A stretch of 64,000 bases of DNA from JACDCA01 sp963810305 (GCA_963810305.1 CAWEMY010000001.1:190407-254406), one strand, 5' to 3'; numbered from the stretch's first letter, positions 48,931 to 57,879 are shown. The notes: generated by a model from the sequence alone, not told the origin. Translations and numbers: made by a program.

Positions 48931-49974
48931 GTGGGCAACTCGATGGCGAATGCCGCTCCGCCGCCTTCGGCATATGCCGTTTCGACCGAGTCGGTGAGCC
49001 GGGCGCGAATGTCACTCTCGACCTTGAGTCGGTCGACGATGACCTGCAGGATCGGGCGATCGCGGAGCGTCGCGGGGTCGACGTCTTCCAAGCGTAACCG
49101 CGGCACCATCGATGAAAAGACGCCCGAATCCCTTCCGGCGAAGAGCCGCCAGCGTCTCGGCAACGGGATCGACGAGATCCGGCAGCGTGGGCTGCGGCAC
49201 GGTGGAGTCGTCAGCGGCGTCGTCGCCGGGATCCTCTTCGTCCCCCTCCGGTCTTGGCGCGACGGTGAGCGGCGCAGGCGTGACGACCGGCATCTCGAAG
49301 CCGATCAGGAGCCGTGGTGCCGGCCGGCAGATCCGACAGCCGCCGCGCGACGACTTCCGCCGTTTCTCGAATCACTTCGCGGCCGCAGCTGCGGCAGAAG
49401 GTGCGCCCCACACGCGCATAGAGCAGCCGCAGGTAGTCGTGAATCTCGGTCGTGGTGCCAACCGTCGACCGCGGATTGCGAATGCTGTTCTTCTGCCGGA
49501 TTGCTATCGCCGGACAGATACCTTCGATACTGTCGACGTCCGGCTTCTCCATCCGCTCGAGAAACTGCCGGGCATAGGCGGACAGCGATTCGACGTAACG
49601 ACGCTGCCCCTCGGCGTAAATCGTGTCGAATGCCAGCGACGACTTGCCGGACCCGCTGACCCCGGTCATGACGATCAGAGACCGCGTAGGTAACGTGACG
49701 TCCACGTTCTTGAGGTTGTGGGTGCGGGCGCCGCGGATGACGATCTGTCCCCGCCCCCCGGTTTTTGTCGCTGACATGCTCTGTGGGTAATTTGCCGGAA
49801 CCTGAACAGTCCATAGTAGCCCCCCGCCTCGGCGGGTTCAACCTCGTCCACCTTCGCGCGAAGCGCGGCGGCTGACGTCCCTTGAGTGAACCGTGCTATT
49901 TTGTTTGAGCTTTTCCGGATGCTCTAAGGGGGCGGTCCCCGAGGCGATCAACCGGATCCCGAGAAGAGGGGGCT

Positions 49975-50652
49975 GTGTCAGTCCGTCTGTTTATCGGCAA
50001 CCTGCCGTATACCGCATCAGAGGCAGAGTTGCGAGAGCACCTGTCAAGCGTCGGCGAACCCGCTCAGATCGTTCTTCCCACCGACCGAGAGACCGGCCGG
50101 CCGCGTGGCTTCGCGTTCGTGGACTATGCGGAGCGTGGTGTCGCGGAAGAAGCCATCCGCCGCTACAACCAGCAACCGTTCAAGGGTCGCCCTCTCGCGG
50201 TCAGCGAGGCGCGTCCGCGCGAAGACCGTCCCCCGGGCCCGCGGCCGGGGGGGTTCAGCGGTCCGCGACCCAGCGGGCCAGGAGGCTTCGGCGGTGGCGG
50301 GGGTGGCGGGGGCTTCGGCGCTCCGCGTCCAGGAGGCTTCGCACGTCCCTCGGATGCAGGCCCCGGCGCGCCGCGTGGTCGAAACTTCGGCCCCGACGCT
50401 CCACCAAAGAACAAACGGAAGCCGCCGCGCAAGGATGATCGCGGACCGAAAGGCCCGATCAAGGCTCGCCCGGTGACAACGCTGTACGACGAAGACGAGG
50501 ACTGGCGGGCAAAGGACGAGGAGCCGTTGGGCATCGACGACATCGCCACCAGCAAGCCCGCCGGGTCAGACGTTGAGGCGGACCTGGACGACGATACAAC
50601 CGATCGCGGGGCGGGCGGCAGCAAGTCTGACGACGACAGCACAGGCGAATAG
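49975..50652 (+). CDS. RRM-type RNA-binding protein with Gly/Pro-rich and acidic tail
   Basis: 225 aa from GTG 49975, preceded by AGAGGGGGCT. One RNA-recognition motif (residues 1-80): RNP2 'RLFIGNLPY', RNP1 'RPRGFAFVDY'. It is followed by a disordered stretch ('PGGFSGPRPSGPGGFGGGGG'), a basic patch ('PPKNKRKPPRKDDRGPKGPI') and an acidic end. The organisation is like cyanobacterial Rbp and eukaryotic glycine-rich RNA-binding proteins; cold-shock or mRNA-chaperone roles are known for relatives. The 197-bp gap before it holds the divergent uvrA promoter and GC-rich hairpin sequence (49818-49873) but no gene. Confidence 0.9.
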   Translation: MSVRLFIGNLPYTASEAELREHLSSVGEPAQIVLPTDRETGRPRGFAFVDYAERGVAEEAIRRYNQQPFKGRPLAVSEARPREDRPPGPRPGGFSGPRPSGPGGFGGGGGGGGFGAPRPGGFARPSDAGPGAPRGRNFGPDAPPKNKRKPPRKDDRGPKGPIKARPVTTLYDEDEDWRAKDEEPLGIDDIATSKPAGSDVEADLDDDTTDRGAGGSKSDDDSTGE

Positions 50653-50667
50653 CCGGAGGCAGCGCTG

Positions 50668-51069
50668 ATGGATACCCACGTCAAGGTCCTCGGGGTCTTG
50701 TTCATTGCGCTGAGCGCATTGGGCGTGTTCGCAGCGCTTGCGTTGATGGCCGTATTTGGCCTGAGTGCGGGGATCGTAGGCGCCGCCGCCGATGGCGGCG
50801 ATGCGGCAATCGCGTTGCCGATCATCGGTCTCACCGGCACGGCACTTGTCTCTTTCATGCTGGTGATCTCGCTGCCGGGGCTGATCGCCGGGTGGGGACT
50901 TCTCCAATTCCGGCCGTGGGCGCGGATCGTGGCGATCGTCCTCTGCGCCATCAACCTGATCAATATCCCCTTCGGCACGATCATGGGGGTCTACGGCCTC
51001 TGGGTCCTGCTCAATAATCAAACGGAACGGCTGTTCATTCCCTCGACCGGTCCCCCCGTGGTACAATAA
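50668..51069 (+). CDS. Small four-helix membrane protein of unknown function
   Basis: 133 aa, 15 bp after the RRM gene. Hydrophobic segments at ~8-40, ~48-65, ~66-88 and ~92-112 ('VLGVLFIALSALGVFAALAL', 'VSFMLVISLPGLIAGWGLLQ', 'IVAIVLCAINLINIPFGTIM'), with the conserved 'GLLQFRPWARIVAIVL' turn and C-terminal 'GVYGLWVLLNNQTERLF'. This pattern is common in small conserved hypotheticals of Acidobacteriota and Planctomycetota. Function not known. Confidence 0.75.
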   Translation: MDTHVKVLGVLFIALSALGVFAALALMAVFGLSAGIVGAAADGGDAAIALPIIGLTGTALVSFMLVISLPGLIAGWGLLQFRPWARIVAIVLCAINLINIPFGTIMGVYGLWVLLNNQTERLFIPSTGPPVVQ

Positions 51070-51091
51070 GGACCTCCAGCGGAACACATTC

Positions 51092-52123
51092 TTGATTCGA
51101 TCCTTACGCCATTTTCAAGGGCGCCTCCGCGAGGTGTCTCTGGTCGCTGTGCTCGCAAGTGTCAGCGGCTGTGCGGGCAACTACCACCTCGTGCCGGCGC
51201 CCGCGCCGTTCTCCCACCCGTCGCTCGGAGTGACCTGGCTGACGCCGGGTGCTGCTGGCGACGCGGCCGTGCTGTCCCGATGGCGGGGTGCCGTCGGTCA
51301 GCCGGTGATCACCAACCGGCCACTCGTCGAGGCGCCGCTCGCGGTCGACAGGCTGACGATCATCAGCTGGAACATGGCGCTTGGCGAAGGGGATCTCGTC
51401 GCGCTGTTGCGACGGGTCCAGCAGGATCAGCCAGGCACCGCGATCGTGCTGCTGCTCCAGGAAGCATTTCGCGGCGGCGACGATGTGCCGCCCACGCCGA
51501 TAAACGCTGCTTTCGCCAGGAAGATTCGCGGAACGGCGGCACGCGAGATCGATGATCTTGCCCGCACGCTACGGATGTCGCTGTACTACGTCCCCTCAAT
51601 GCGGAATGGCGCGCCGGCGGATTCGCACGAGGATCGCGGCAACGCGATCCTCTCTACCCTGCCGCTCGAGAACCTGGCGGCAATCGAGCTCCCGTTCGAG
51701 AAGCAGCGGCGGGTCGCGCTGGCGGCAACCGTCCGCGGTACCACGACCGGCGGCGAACCGTGGACGCTCCGACTCGCCAACGCGCACCTCGACAACACGA
51801 GCGTGAAGAAGGTGTGGGTCGCCAGTGAGTTTGCGCGCATGCGACAGGCGCGCGGCCTTCGCGATGCGCTTGCCGGCACCGAGCCGCTCGTCCTTGGCGG
51901 CGATTTCAACACATGGTTTGGATTCATCGACGCCGCCTACCGGGAGCTCGCCGCTGCGTTTCCGGATACGCGAGTCACCGATGGCCGCCGCACCTTCCTC
52001 GGGCTCCTGCGCCTCGATCATCTCTTCTTCCGGATCCCCGATGAATGGCGTGCGGAATTCAAACGCGGCGAGTCGTCGTTCGGCTCCGACCATTACCCGT
52101 TGATCGCGTCCGTGTATTTCTGA
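51092..52123 (+). CDS. Endonuclease/exonuclease/phosphatase family lipoprotein
   Basis: 343 aa from TTG 51092. The N-terminus has a lipobox-like 'VAVLASVSGC', suggesting a lipoprotein outside the cytoplasm. EEP fold: 'LTIISWNMALGEGDLVALLR' (Asn), 'AIVLLLQEAFRGGDDVPPTP' (metal Glu), 'HEDRGNAILSTLPLENLAAI', 'RLANAHLDNTS' (His-Asp), 'EPLVLGGDFNTWFG' (DFN), 'LRLDHLFFRI', 'GSDHYPLIASVYF' (catalytic SDH). So the active site is complete; substrate may be DNA or a phosphodiester/phospholipid. Followed directly by a CTCCAAA heptad array. Confidence 0.87.
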   Translation: MIRSLRHFQGRLREVSLVAVLASVSGCAGNYHLVPAPAPFSHPSLGVTWLTPGAAGDAAVLSRWRGAVGQPVITNRPLVEAPLAVDRLTIISWNMALGEGDLVALLRRVQQDQPGTAIVLLLQEAFRGGDDVPPTPINAAFARKIRGTAAREIDDLARTLRMSLYYVPSMRNGAPADSHEDRGNAILSTLPLENLAAIELPFEKQRRVALAATVRGTTTGGEPWTLRLANAHLDNTSVKKVWVASEFARMRQARGLRDALAGTEPLVLGGDFNTWFGFIDAAYRELAAAFPDTRVTDGRRTFLGLLRLDHLFFRIPDEWRAEFKRGESSFGSDHYPLIASVYF

Positions 52124-52125
52124 TC

Positions 52126-52172
52126 GCTGACAACTCCAAACTTCAAACTCCAAACTCCAAACTTCCAAAAGA
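52126..52172. repeat. Heptad array (CTCCAAA words) between convergent genes
   Basis: CTCCAAA, CTTCAAA, CTCCAAA, CTCCAAA, CTTCCAA in exact 7-bp register, 2 bp after the exonuclease stop and 4 bp before the stop of the convergent hydrolase (52176). Only one arm is present. Confidence 0.85.
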
Positions 52173-52175
52173 CTG

Positions 52176-53285
52176 TTATCCCCCGCAACCTTTCGCGGCG
52201 ACGATCAGATCGAGCAGCGACCGGTACTGGGGTCCGGAGACGTTGCGGTTTTCGCCAGGGACGGTCTTGTGTGCGACCACCATGTCCAGCTTCGGCAGGA
52301 CGGTGATGTACTGCCCAAACGCGCCCTGACCGGTGTACGCTCCTTCGAACGCCCCGGTGCTCGCCTTCCCGTCCCACACCCACCAGAGGTAACCGTATCC
52401 GAACGGACCGTTCTTCATCCCCGCAGGATTCATTTCAGCGACGGGTGTCACAATGCCGGAGATTTTCTTCGCCCAGTCGCGTGGAACGATCTGCTGGCCG
52501 TTCCATTCTCCATTGCGCAACATCACATAACCCAACCTCGCCATGTCGCGCGTCGAGAAGTTCATGTGATACGCGAGATGCTGCGACCTGGCCGCGTCGC
52601 CGGTGCGCTGGTGCGTCGCACGATCGAAGTCCCGCATGCCGATCGGACGGACGATGTCCTTCTCGAGCGCGTCGTAAAGGTTCTGACCCGTCTCCTGTTC
52701 GAAGATCGTGCCGAGCGCGTTGAAATCCCAGTTGCTGTAGAGGAAGTAGGTGCCCGGCTTCTGCGAGCCGCGCGGCGGCGCGTCGGCCAGATTGTCGCCG
52801 GGATTCGAGGCCTCGTGATAAACGCCCGAGCGTGCGCCCAGTAAGTCGGCGACGGTTGCGGTCCGCTCGATCGGCAGCAGCCCGCCGACGTCGTCGAGCT
52901 TCAGGTCCGTCAGCGACTTGTTCAACTTGATCGTGCCATTGGCGACGTACTTCCCGTAGAGCATCGCCAGCACGCTCTTCCGCACCGACGCCAGATAGCT
53001 CACCGTCGTCAAGTCGCCGTATTCGTAGAGCGAACGGCCACCGACCACCGCCATCATCGCGGTGGTTGAGAGCTCCTTCGCCCGGCCGGTCACCAGGGCG
53101 AGCCGATCGGCGCAATACCCGACGCTCGCCGGGTCCTGAATACGATCCCACTCGGACCCGGGGAACACAGCGGTTCGCGCCGCCGCCGCGGTTTTGGAAG
53201 CCTGCGCAAGATTCGCAGCAGTCGGGCTCGAGGCGCAGACGGCGACGAGCGTTGCGAGGATCCACGCCGAAAGCAGTCGTCTCAT
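52176..53285 (-). CDS. Serine hydrolase of the beta-lactamase class C / penicillin-binding fold
   Basis: About 369 aa from ATG 53285 (MRRLLSAWILATLVAVCA, a signal peptide); longer frame to 53336 crosses the divergent promoter. Motifs: S-x-x-K in 'VSYLASVRKSVLAMLYGKYV', Y-x-N in 'GTYFLYSNWDFNALGTIFEQ', and 'GAFGQYITVLPKLDMVVAHK' where the third (H/K-T-G) motif lies. This is the 6-aminohexanoate-dimer-hydrolase/EstB-like group rather than a true beta-lactamase. Probably a periplasmic esterase or peptidase. Divergent from the giant kinase gene, whose start is 53 bp away. Confidence 0.87.
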   Translation of the reverse strand: MRRLLSAWILATLVAVCASSPTAANLAQASKTAAAARTAVFPGSEWDRIQDPASVGYCADRLALVTGRAKELSTTAMMAVVGGRSLYEYGDLTTVSYLASVRKSVLAMLYGKYVANGTIKLNKSLTDLKLDDVGGLLPIERTATVADLLGARSGVYHEASNPGDNLADAPPRGSQKPGTYFLYSNWDFNALGTIFEQETGQNLYDALEKDIVRPIGMRDFDRATHQRTGDAARSQHLAYHMNFSTRDMARLGYVMLRNGEWNGQQIVPRDWAKKISGIVTPVAEMNPAGMKNGPFGYGYLWWVWDGKASTGAFEGAYTGQGAFGQYITVLPKLDMVVAHKTVPGENRNVSGPQYRSLLDLIVAAKGCGG

Positions 53286-53338
53286 GTGGCGCAGTTTAAA
53301 CCCAAGTCGTTTTGTATAATGAAAACCTCCCTGCACTC

Positions 53339-56300
53339 ATGGTCATCTCCCCAGGTTCCTCGATCGGTCCCTACCTCGTTCTCAGCAGTATCGGCGCGGG
53401 CGGGATGGGCGAAGTCTACCGCGCGCAGGATCCGCGCCTCGGGCGCGAGATCGCGCTGAAACTGATTCGCCGCTCGAACATCGATCAGGACGAGGCACTC
53501 GACCGTCTGCTGCGGGAAGCGGCCCTCGCATCCTCGTTGAACCATCCGAATATCGTCACGATCTACGACACTGGCGTTGTGGGTCAGGACCGCTACCTGG
53601 CGATGGAGCTGGTGGACGGCTCGACGCTGCGGACGCTTTCAGCACAGGGAATCCGGATCGACCGTTCGATCCACATCGCTCGCCAGGTCGCTGAAGCGCT
53701 CGCTGTCGCGCATGTTGCCGGGATCGTCCACCGCGATATCAAGCCGGACAACGTCATGGTGCGGCCCGACGGCTACGTCAAGCTGCTCGACTTCGGCCTC
53801 GCCCGGCAGCACGACGTCGCGGCGACGCTCGCGGTGACCGGTCACGAAACCGATCCCGGGATGGTGATCGGGACGGTGGCCTATATGGCGCCCGAACAGG
53901 CACGCGGCGAGGTCGTGGCGCCCGAGGCGGACATCTTCGCATTCGGCGTCGTCCTCTACGAGATGGTCACCGGGAAGCATCCGTTCCTCGGTCCCTCGCA
54001 GATGGCCACACTCAAGGCGCTGATGTGGGAAACGCCCGAACCACCGGCCCTGCTGAACCACGAGCTGCCGCGGACACTCGATCAGTTGATCATGGAGATG
54101 CTGCAGAAGGATGCCCGCCTGCGCCCCGGCGCCGGCGAGGTTCTGCTTCGACTGGGACTGGTCCACGATTCATCGGTGGCATCGGCTCTGTCATCGGTCA
54201 CGGTGCTTCCGCGCGCTTCGCGCCCGTCCGGTGCGGTCGTGGGCCGTGACCTGGAGCTGGAGGCGCTCTTCCAGGAGTTCGACCGTGCGCGGAGCGGTCG
54301 CGCGCGTCTGGTGGTGATCTCGGCTGAGGCCGGCGGTGGCAAGACGACGCTCGTCGAAGCGTTCGTGCGATCGCTGGAAGACCACGAAGAGCCGGTGCGG
54401 CTCGGCCGGGGCCAGTGCTCCGAGCGTCTGGCCGGTAGCGAAGCATACCTGCCCGTGCTCGAAGCGCTCGATAGCCTTCAGAACCACGATCAGCATGGTG
54501 GCCTCACCCGCTTGCTGCGCGCCGTGGCTCCAAGCTGGTATTCGCGGATCACGCCAACCTCCGAGAACGAATCCTCAGCCGCCCGCCTGGCGGCCGAAAC
54601 GGCAGGCGGCTCGCAAGAACGGCTGAAACGTGAAATTGCCGCATTGCTCGAGGAGGCTGGACGGATACAGCCGGTCATCCTGTGGTTCGACGATGTGCAC
54701 TGGGCCGATCCGTCGACCACCGATCTGATTCTCTATCTCGCGCAACGGATGGACCACACGCGCTCGATGATCATCGTCACGGCGCGTCCGTCGGACCTTG
54801 CGCAGGCGAAGCATCCATTTCTCACCGTAAAGCTCGATCTGCTCGCACGCGGGCAATGCCGCGAGATTGCGCCGGGCCCCCTCGACATCCCGGCGATCGC
54901 GCGTTACGTCTCGATGCAGTTCGCCGAGCACGCCTTCCCCGAAGGCTTTCCGGAGTTGATCCATCAGCGCACCGAGGGGCATCCGCTGTTTGTCGCGGAT
55001 CTCCTGCGCGATCTGCGCCGCCGGCAGGTGATCCGGCAGCAGGACGGACGCTGGATCATGACCGCGGATCTGCACTCGCTCGAGCGGGAGCTGCCGCCTT
55101 CGGTGCGCAGCCTGGTGCAGCGCAAGATCGAAGCCCTCGACGATGAGGATCGGAAGATGCTCGGAGCAGCAAGCGTCCATGGCCTCGATTTCGAGACGAC
55201 GATCATGGCCGGGGCCCTTGGTCTCGACGAGCACGACGTGGAGGATCGGCTCGAGCGTCTCGAGCGCGAGCATGCCATCGTGCGGTTCGTGTCCGAAGGG
55301 GAAACGATGGACCGGGCGCTGACGCTGCGCTACCGGTTTGCGCATCATGTCTATCAAAAGGCGTTCTACGATTCGTTGCGAGTGACGCGTCGCGCGTCGT
55401 ACGCGAGGGCAATCGCCAATCAGCTGGTCAGCCGTTTGGGGGAGGAGCCGTGCGAGTGCGCGGCCGGCATTGCGCTTCTGTTCGAAACGGCTCGCGATAA
55501 TGTCAAGGCGGCCGAATATTTCAACCATGCGGCGCAAGCGGCGGCCAGGCTCTATGCGCACGACGAGACGGCGCGACTTGCGCAGCGGGGTCTGACGCTC
55601 CTGGCATCGGAGCCCCCCGGCCCCGAGCGTAATGCGGTGGAGCTGTCGTTACAGATGACCTACGGGCTGGCGGTCAAGACCGGGCGCGGTTACGCCGTCC
55701 CTGAAGTCGGCGCCGCATATGCCCGGGCGCGAGATCTGTGCCGGCAGGTCGAGGATCCTGCGCGCGTGATCCCGGTACTGATCGGCCTGTCGGCGCATCA
55801 CATCGTATCCGGTGAGATCGAAACCTCGCGTGATGTGGCGCTCGAGATGCTGGATCTCTTCAATCGGCTCGGAGATCCGAACCTGCAGATGCTCGGAGAA
55901 TGGTCGCTCGGAGCCGCCCTCTTTCATCTGGGCGAGCTGAACGTTGGCCACGATCATCTGCAGCGTGCCCTGGCGCTCTACGATCCGGCCTTCCATCGAC
56001 CGCGCGTGTGGGAAACCGGCATCGATCCTGGAGTCTTCTGCCGCTGTGAGCTGTCGCGCACGCTGCTCCTCCGCGGTTTTCCGGATCAGTGTATCGCCAT
56101 GGCGCTCGAAGCCGTGGCGCAGGCCCGCGCCCTGGCGCACCCGCAACCGCTGGCATTCGCTCTGCTGTTCCTGACGTTTGCGCACCTTGGGCGCCGCGAC
56201 CCGATCGCCGTGCTCAAGAGCTATGGGGAACTCGAAGAGGTATGCCGGCCGCACGGCATTGCGCAGGAGTTCCAGTGGGCCGGCCCACTCCGCGGCCGCG

Positions 56301-56806
56301 CGCTCGTCGAGATGGGAGACGTCGACGGCGGCCTGCGGGTCATGGAAGAGACGTTGGCGGCGCACACGCTGACGCGATCGGCGCTGCTCCGCCCCTACTA
56401 CCTTGTCCTGTTTGCCGGTGCCTTGATGCGAGGCGAGCGCTACGCGGAAGCGCAGGACGCGCTCAACGAGGCCATGAACGTCGCCGAAGATACCGCGCAG
56501 CAGGCCTACATTTCCGAGCACCATCGGTTACAGGCAGAGCTCCACATCCTGCGCGGGAATCGCGAGCAGGGGGAAATGCAGTACCTCCGGTCGCTCAGCA
56601 CCGCCATCGACCAGGGGGCGCGCTGGCTCGAGCTGCGCGCCGCGCGCGGGTTCGCCAACTATCTGGCGGCCGAAGGGCGTCCCAACGAAGCGCGAGACAT
56701 CCTGGCCCCTGTGGTGGCCACCATCACTGAAGGCACCGAGACGCTCGACTACGCCTACGCCGACGCCTTGCTAAAACGCTCCAGCCGTAGTAGTCCAGCC
56801 CTTTAG
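53339..56806 (+). CDS. Ser/Thr protein kinase fused to an AAA ATPase and TPR array
   Basis: About 1155 aa from ATG 53339. PknB-type kinase (residues ~10-275): G-loop 'GAGGMGEVYRAQD', Lys41, 'HRDIKPDNVM' (131-140), DFG (151-153), APE (184-186). A conserved AAA_16/NACHT-like ATPase follows: Walker A 'SAEAGGGKTTLVEAFVRSL' (~330), Walker B 'VILWFDDVHWADPSTTDLIL' (~446), and 'LHSLERELPPSVRSLVQRKI'. Residues ~710-1140 are TPR-like helices ('YFNHAAQAAARLYAHDETAR', 'RYAEAQDALNEAMNVAEDTA'). No DNA-binding domain, so it is a kinase-linked STAND-type signalling ATPase, not an AfsR regulator. The stop codon lies within the first copy of a 34-bp repeat. Confidence 0.92.
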   Translation: MVISPGSSIGPYLVLSSIGAGGMGEVYRAQDPRLGREIALKLIRRSNIDQDEALDRLLREAALASSLNHPNIVTIYDTGVVGQDRYLAMELVDGSTLRTLSAQGIRIDRSIHIARQVAEALAVAHVAGIVHRDIKPDNVMVRPDGYVKLLDFGLARQHDVAATLAVTGHETDPGMVIGTVAYMAPEQARGEVVAPEADIFAFGVVLYEMVTGKHPFLGPSQMATLKALMWETPEPPALLNHELPRTLDQLIMEMLQKDARLRPGAGEVLLRLGLVHDSSVASALSSVTVLPRASRPSGAVVGRDLELEALFQEFDRARSGRARLVVISAEAGGGKTTLVEAFVRSLEDHEEPVRLGRGQCSERLAGSEAYLPVLEALDSLQNHDQHGGLTRLLRAVAPSWYSRITPTSENESSAARLAAETAGGSQERLKREIAALLEEAGRIQPVILWFDDVHWADPSTTDLILYLAQRMDHTRSMIIVTARPSDLAQAKHPFLTVKLDLLARGQCREIAPGPLDIPAIARYVSMQFAEHAFPEGFPELIHQRTEGHPLFVADLLRDLRRRQVIRQQDGRWIMTADLHSLERELPPSVRSLVQRKIEALDDEDRKMLGAASVHGLDFETTIMAGALGLDEHDVEDRLERLEREHAIVRFVSEGETMDRALTLRYRFAHHVYQKAFYDSLRVTRRASYARAIANQLVSRLGEEPCECAAGIALLFETARDNVKAAEYFNHAAQAAARLYAHDETARLAQRGLTLLASEPPGPERNAVELSLQMTYGLAVKTGRGYAVPEVGAAYARARDLCRQVEDPARVIPVLIGLSAHHIVSGEIETSRDVALEMLDLFNRLGDPNLQMLGEWSLGAALFHLGELNVGHDHLQRALALYDPAFHRPRVWETGIDPGVFCRCELSRTLLLRGFPDQCIAMALEAVAQARALAHPQPLAFALLFLTFAHLGRRDPIAVLKSYGELEEVCRPHGIAQEFQWAGPLRGRALVEMGDVDGGLRVMEETLAAHTLTRSALLRPYYLVLFAGALMRGERYAEAQDALNEAMNVAEDTAQQAYISEHHRLQAELHILRGNREQGEMQYLRSLSTAIDQGARWLELRAARGFANYLAAEGRPNEARDILAPVVATITEGTETLDYAYADALLKRSSRSSPAL

Positions 56807-56894
56807 GGCTGCCCCATCGTCAGAGCGTCCAGCCCTTTAGGGCTGCCCCATCGTCAGAGCGTCCAGCCCTTTAGGGCTGCCATCGTCAGAGCGC
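56795..56894. repeat. Three tandem 34-bp units containing an AGCCCTTTAGGGCT palindrome
   Basis: Units at 56795-56828, 56829-56862 and 56863-56894 (the last 2 bp shorter). Each has CCAGCCCTTTAGGGCTG, then CCCCATCGTCAGAGCGT. The kinase stop TAG (56804-56806) is the TAG of the first palindrome. The remaining ~180 bp to the Hsp20 gene show no gene. Confidence 0.93.
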
Positions 56895-57077
56895 CCAAAC
56901 GTTCATTCCTCGTTAGATTTCACAACACAACCAAACGCCGCCGCTGACCGCTTCGTGGCGGAAAACGTGGCGATTGCTCTTGGAATGCGCCTTGCGTTTT
57001 TTCTGCTGTCCTCACATCACACAACTTGTCGCGCGACCTGATATCGACGTGGTCGCGTCACGCTCAGGAGGTTGAAC

Positions 57078-57656
57078 ATGGCACACACAAAGCAGGACAC
57101 GCGTAATCAAACGGCAGAGCGGAACGAGAGATCGAGGAACCAGGCGCTCCAACGTGATCCGCAAACGCAGCCCTCGCGCTTCGGTGATCGTCCGTCTTTG
57201 TGGTCGGACAATCCTTTCAATGCAATGCGGCGGATGACCGAGGAAATGGAACGGTTCTTTGGTGACTTCGGCTTCGGATCACCCTTCCGCGGTTTCGGGG
57301 GCAGCCCGCAGCTGTCCCAGCAGTTGTGGTCGCCGCGCATCGAGGTCGATCAGGACGGCAGCGAGTTGACCGTCCGCGCCGACCTGCCGGGGCTGAAGAA
57401 GGAGGACGTGCAGATCGAAGTGTCGGACGGACTGGTCACCATCCAGGGGGAGCGTCGCAACGAACGCGAGGAGCGCCGCGAAGGCACGTATCACACCGAA
57501 CGCTCCTACGGGCATTTCTACCGTTCCATTCCGCTGCCGGAAGGGGCCATCGAGGAAAGTGCGAAGGCCCGCTTCCGCAATGGCGTTCTCGAAGTGACGA
57601 TCGAATGCCCGCCTCGCGAGGTCAGCAAATCCCGGAAGATCGACATCAGCGAGTAG
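57078..57656 (+). CDS. Hsp20/alpha-crystallin small heat-shock protein (class with long N-terminus)
   Basis: 192 aa from ATG 57078, preceded by a strong CAGGAGGTTGAAC. A charged, disordered N-terminus (Lys/Arg/Gln/Asn-rich, ~1-35) and an amphipathic segment ('NPFNAMRRMTEEMERFFGDF') precede the alpha-crystallin domain: 'PRIEVDQDGSELTVRADLPG', 'LKKEDVQIEVSDGLVTIQGE', 'ERSYGHFYRSIPLPEGAIEE', 'ARFRNGVLEVTIECP', ending 'KSRKIDIS' (I-x-I). The upstream 270 bp hold no other gene; I saw no CIRCE element. Followed by a strong terminator. Confidence 0.93.
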   Translation: MAHTKQDTRNQTAERNERSRNQALQRDPQTQPSRFGDRPSLWSDNPFNAMRRMTEEMERFFGDFGFGSPFRGFGGSPQLSQQLWSPRIEVDQDGSELTVRADLPGLKKEDVQIEVSDGLVTIQGERRNEREERREGTYHTERSYGHFYRSIPLPEGAIEESAKARFRNGVLEVTIECPPREVSKSRKIDISE

Positions 57657-57670
57657 TCGCAACTCGCCCA

Positions 57671-57705
57671 CACCGAGCCCGCCGCACTGTCGGCGGGCTT
57701 CGGTG
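57671..57705 (+). terminator. Strong hairpin terminator after hsp20
   Basis: Arms CACCGAGCCCGCCG and CGGCGGGCTTCGGTG pair over 14 bp with one bulged base, around a CACTGT loop. It lies 15 bp after the hsp20 stop and just before tRNA-Thr. No long T-run follows on the plus strand. Confidence 0.7.
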
Positions 57706-57743
57706 CCCAAAAACCGCCGTGCTAGAATTGTTTTCCCGCCTTG

Positions 57744-57819
57744 GCCGGCGTAGCTCAGTTGGTAGAGCAGCTGATTCGTAATCAGCAGGTCCTCGGTTCA
57801 AGTCCGAGCGCCGGCTCCA
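57744..57819 (+). tRNA. tRNA-Thr (CGT anticodon)
   Basis: Complete 76-nt cloverleaf: acceptor GCCGGCG / CGCCGGC, D-arm GCTCAGTTGGTAGAGC, anticodon stem GCTGA / TCAGC with loop TTCGTAA (anticodon CGT, reads ACG Thr), T-arm CTCGG-TTCAAGT-CCGAG, discriminator T and encoded CCA at 57817-57819. A TAGAAT -10-like box lies at 57723-57728. An IS481 remnant begins 14 bp downstream. Confidence 0.97.
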
Positions 57820-57832
57820 AAATCCCAGGGTC

Positions 57833-57879
57833 TATTCCGGAGACATGGGTAACACCTTATTCCGGAGACATGGGTAACA
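57833..57879. repeat. Direct repeat at the end of an IS481-type remnant
   Basis: TATTCCGGAGACATGGGTAA plus CA occurs at 57833-57854 and 57858-57879 (25-bp step). It encodes the last transposase residues and stop on the minus strand and looks like the IS terminal sequence present twice. The other terminus was not found nearby. Confidence 0.75.

Larger units (their letters stand above)
46743..49777 (-). pseudogene. uvrA: Excinuclease ABC subunit A: two +1 frameshifts and two in-frame repeat inserts
   Basis: Three frames together give a full UvrA. N-terminal piece (49777 to ~49306): 'IVIRGARTHNLKNVDVTLPT', Walker A 'TGVSGSGKSSLAFDTIYAEG', zinc pair 'CRSCG'. Middle piece (~49306 to ~49097): 'RLLIGFEMPVV', 'AETLAALRRKGFGRLFIDG'. 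C-terminal piece (to 46743): 'EDVDPATLRDRPILQVIVDR', zinc Cys 'CRPCG'/'CPVCHG', ABC signature 'LSGGESQRINLA', second Walker A 'TGVSGSGKSTLVHDV', 'CEACEGEG', 'LSGGEAQRIKIA'. Each junction needs one base removed. Inserts at 48494-48540 ('PSTGSGQAPSTGSGQV') and 48864-48930 ('GGGRLHDGDDGRGRLQPA') are dispersed repeats. Damage-recognition ATPase of nucleotide excision repair; either a decayed gene or assembly errors. Confidence 0.88.

Noticed and set aside
52176..53285. Beta-lactamase resistance gene
   Set aside because: It has the S-x-x-K and Y-x-N pattern of the wider serine-hydrolase group but no specific class A, C or D features, and no resistance context.
53339..56806. AfsR/SARP-type transcription regulator
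   Set aside because: ATPase and TPR parts fit, but the N-terminus is a full protein kinase and no winged-helix or LuxR DNA-binding domain is seen.
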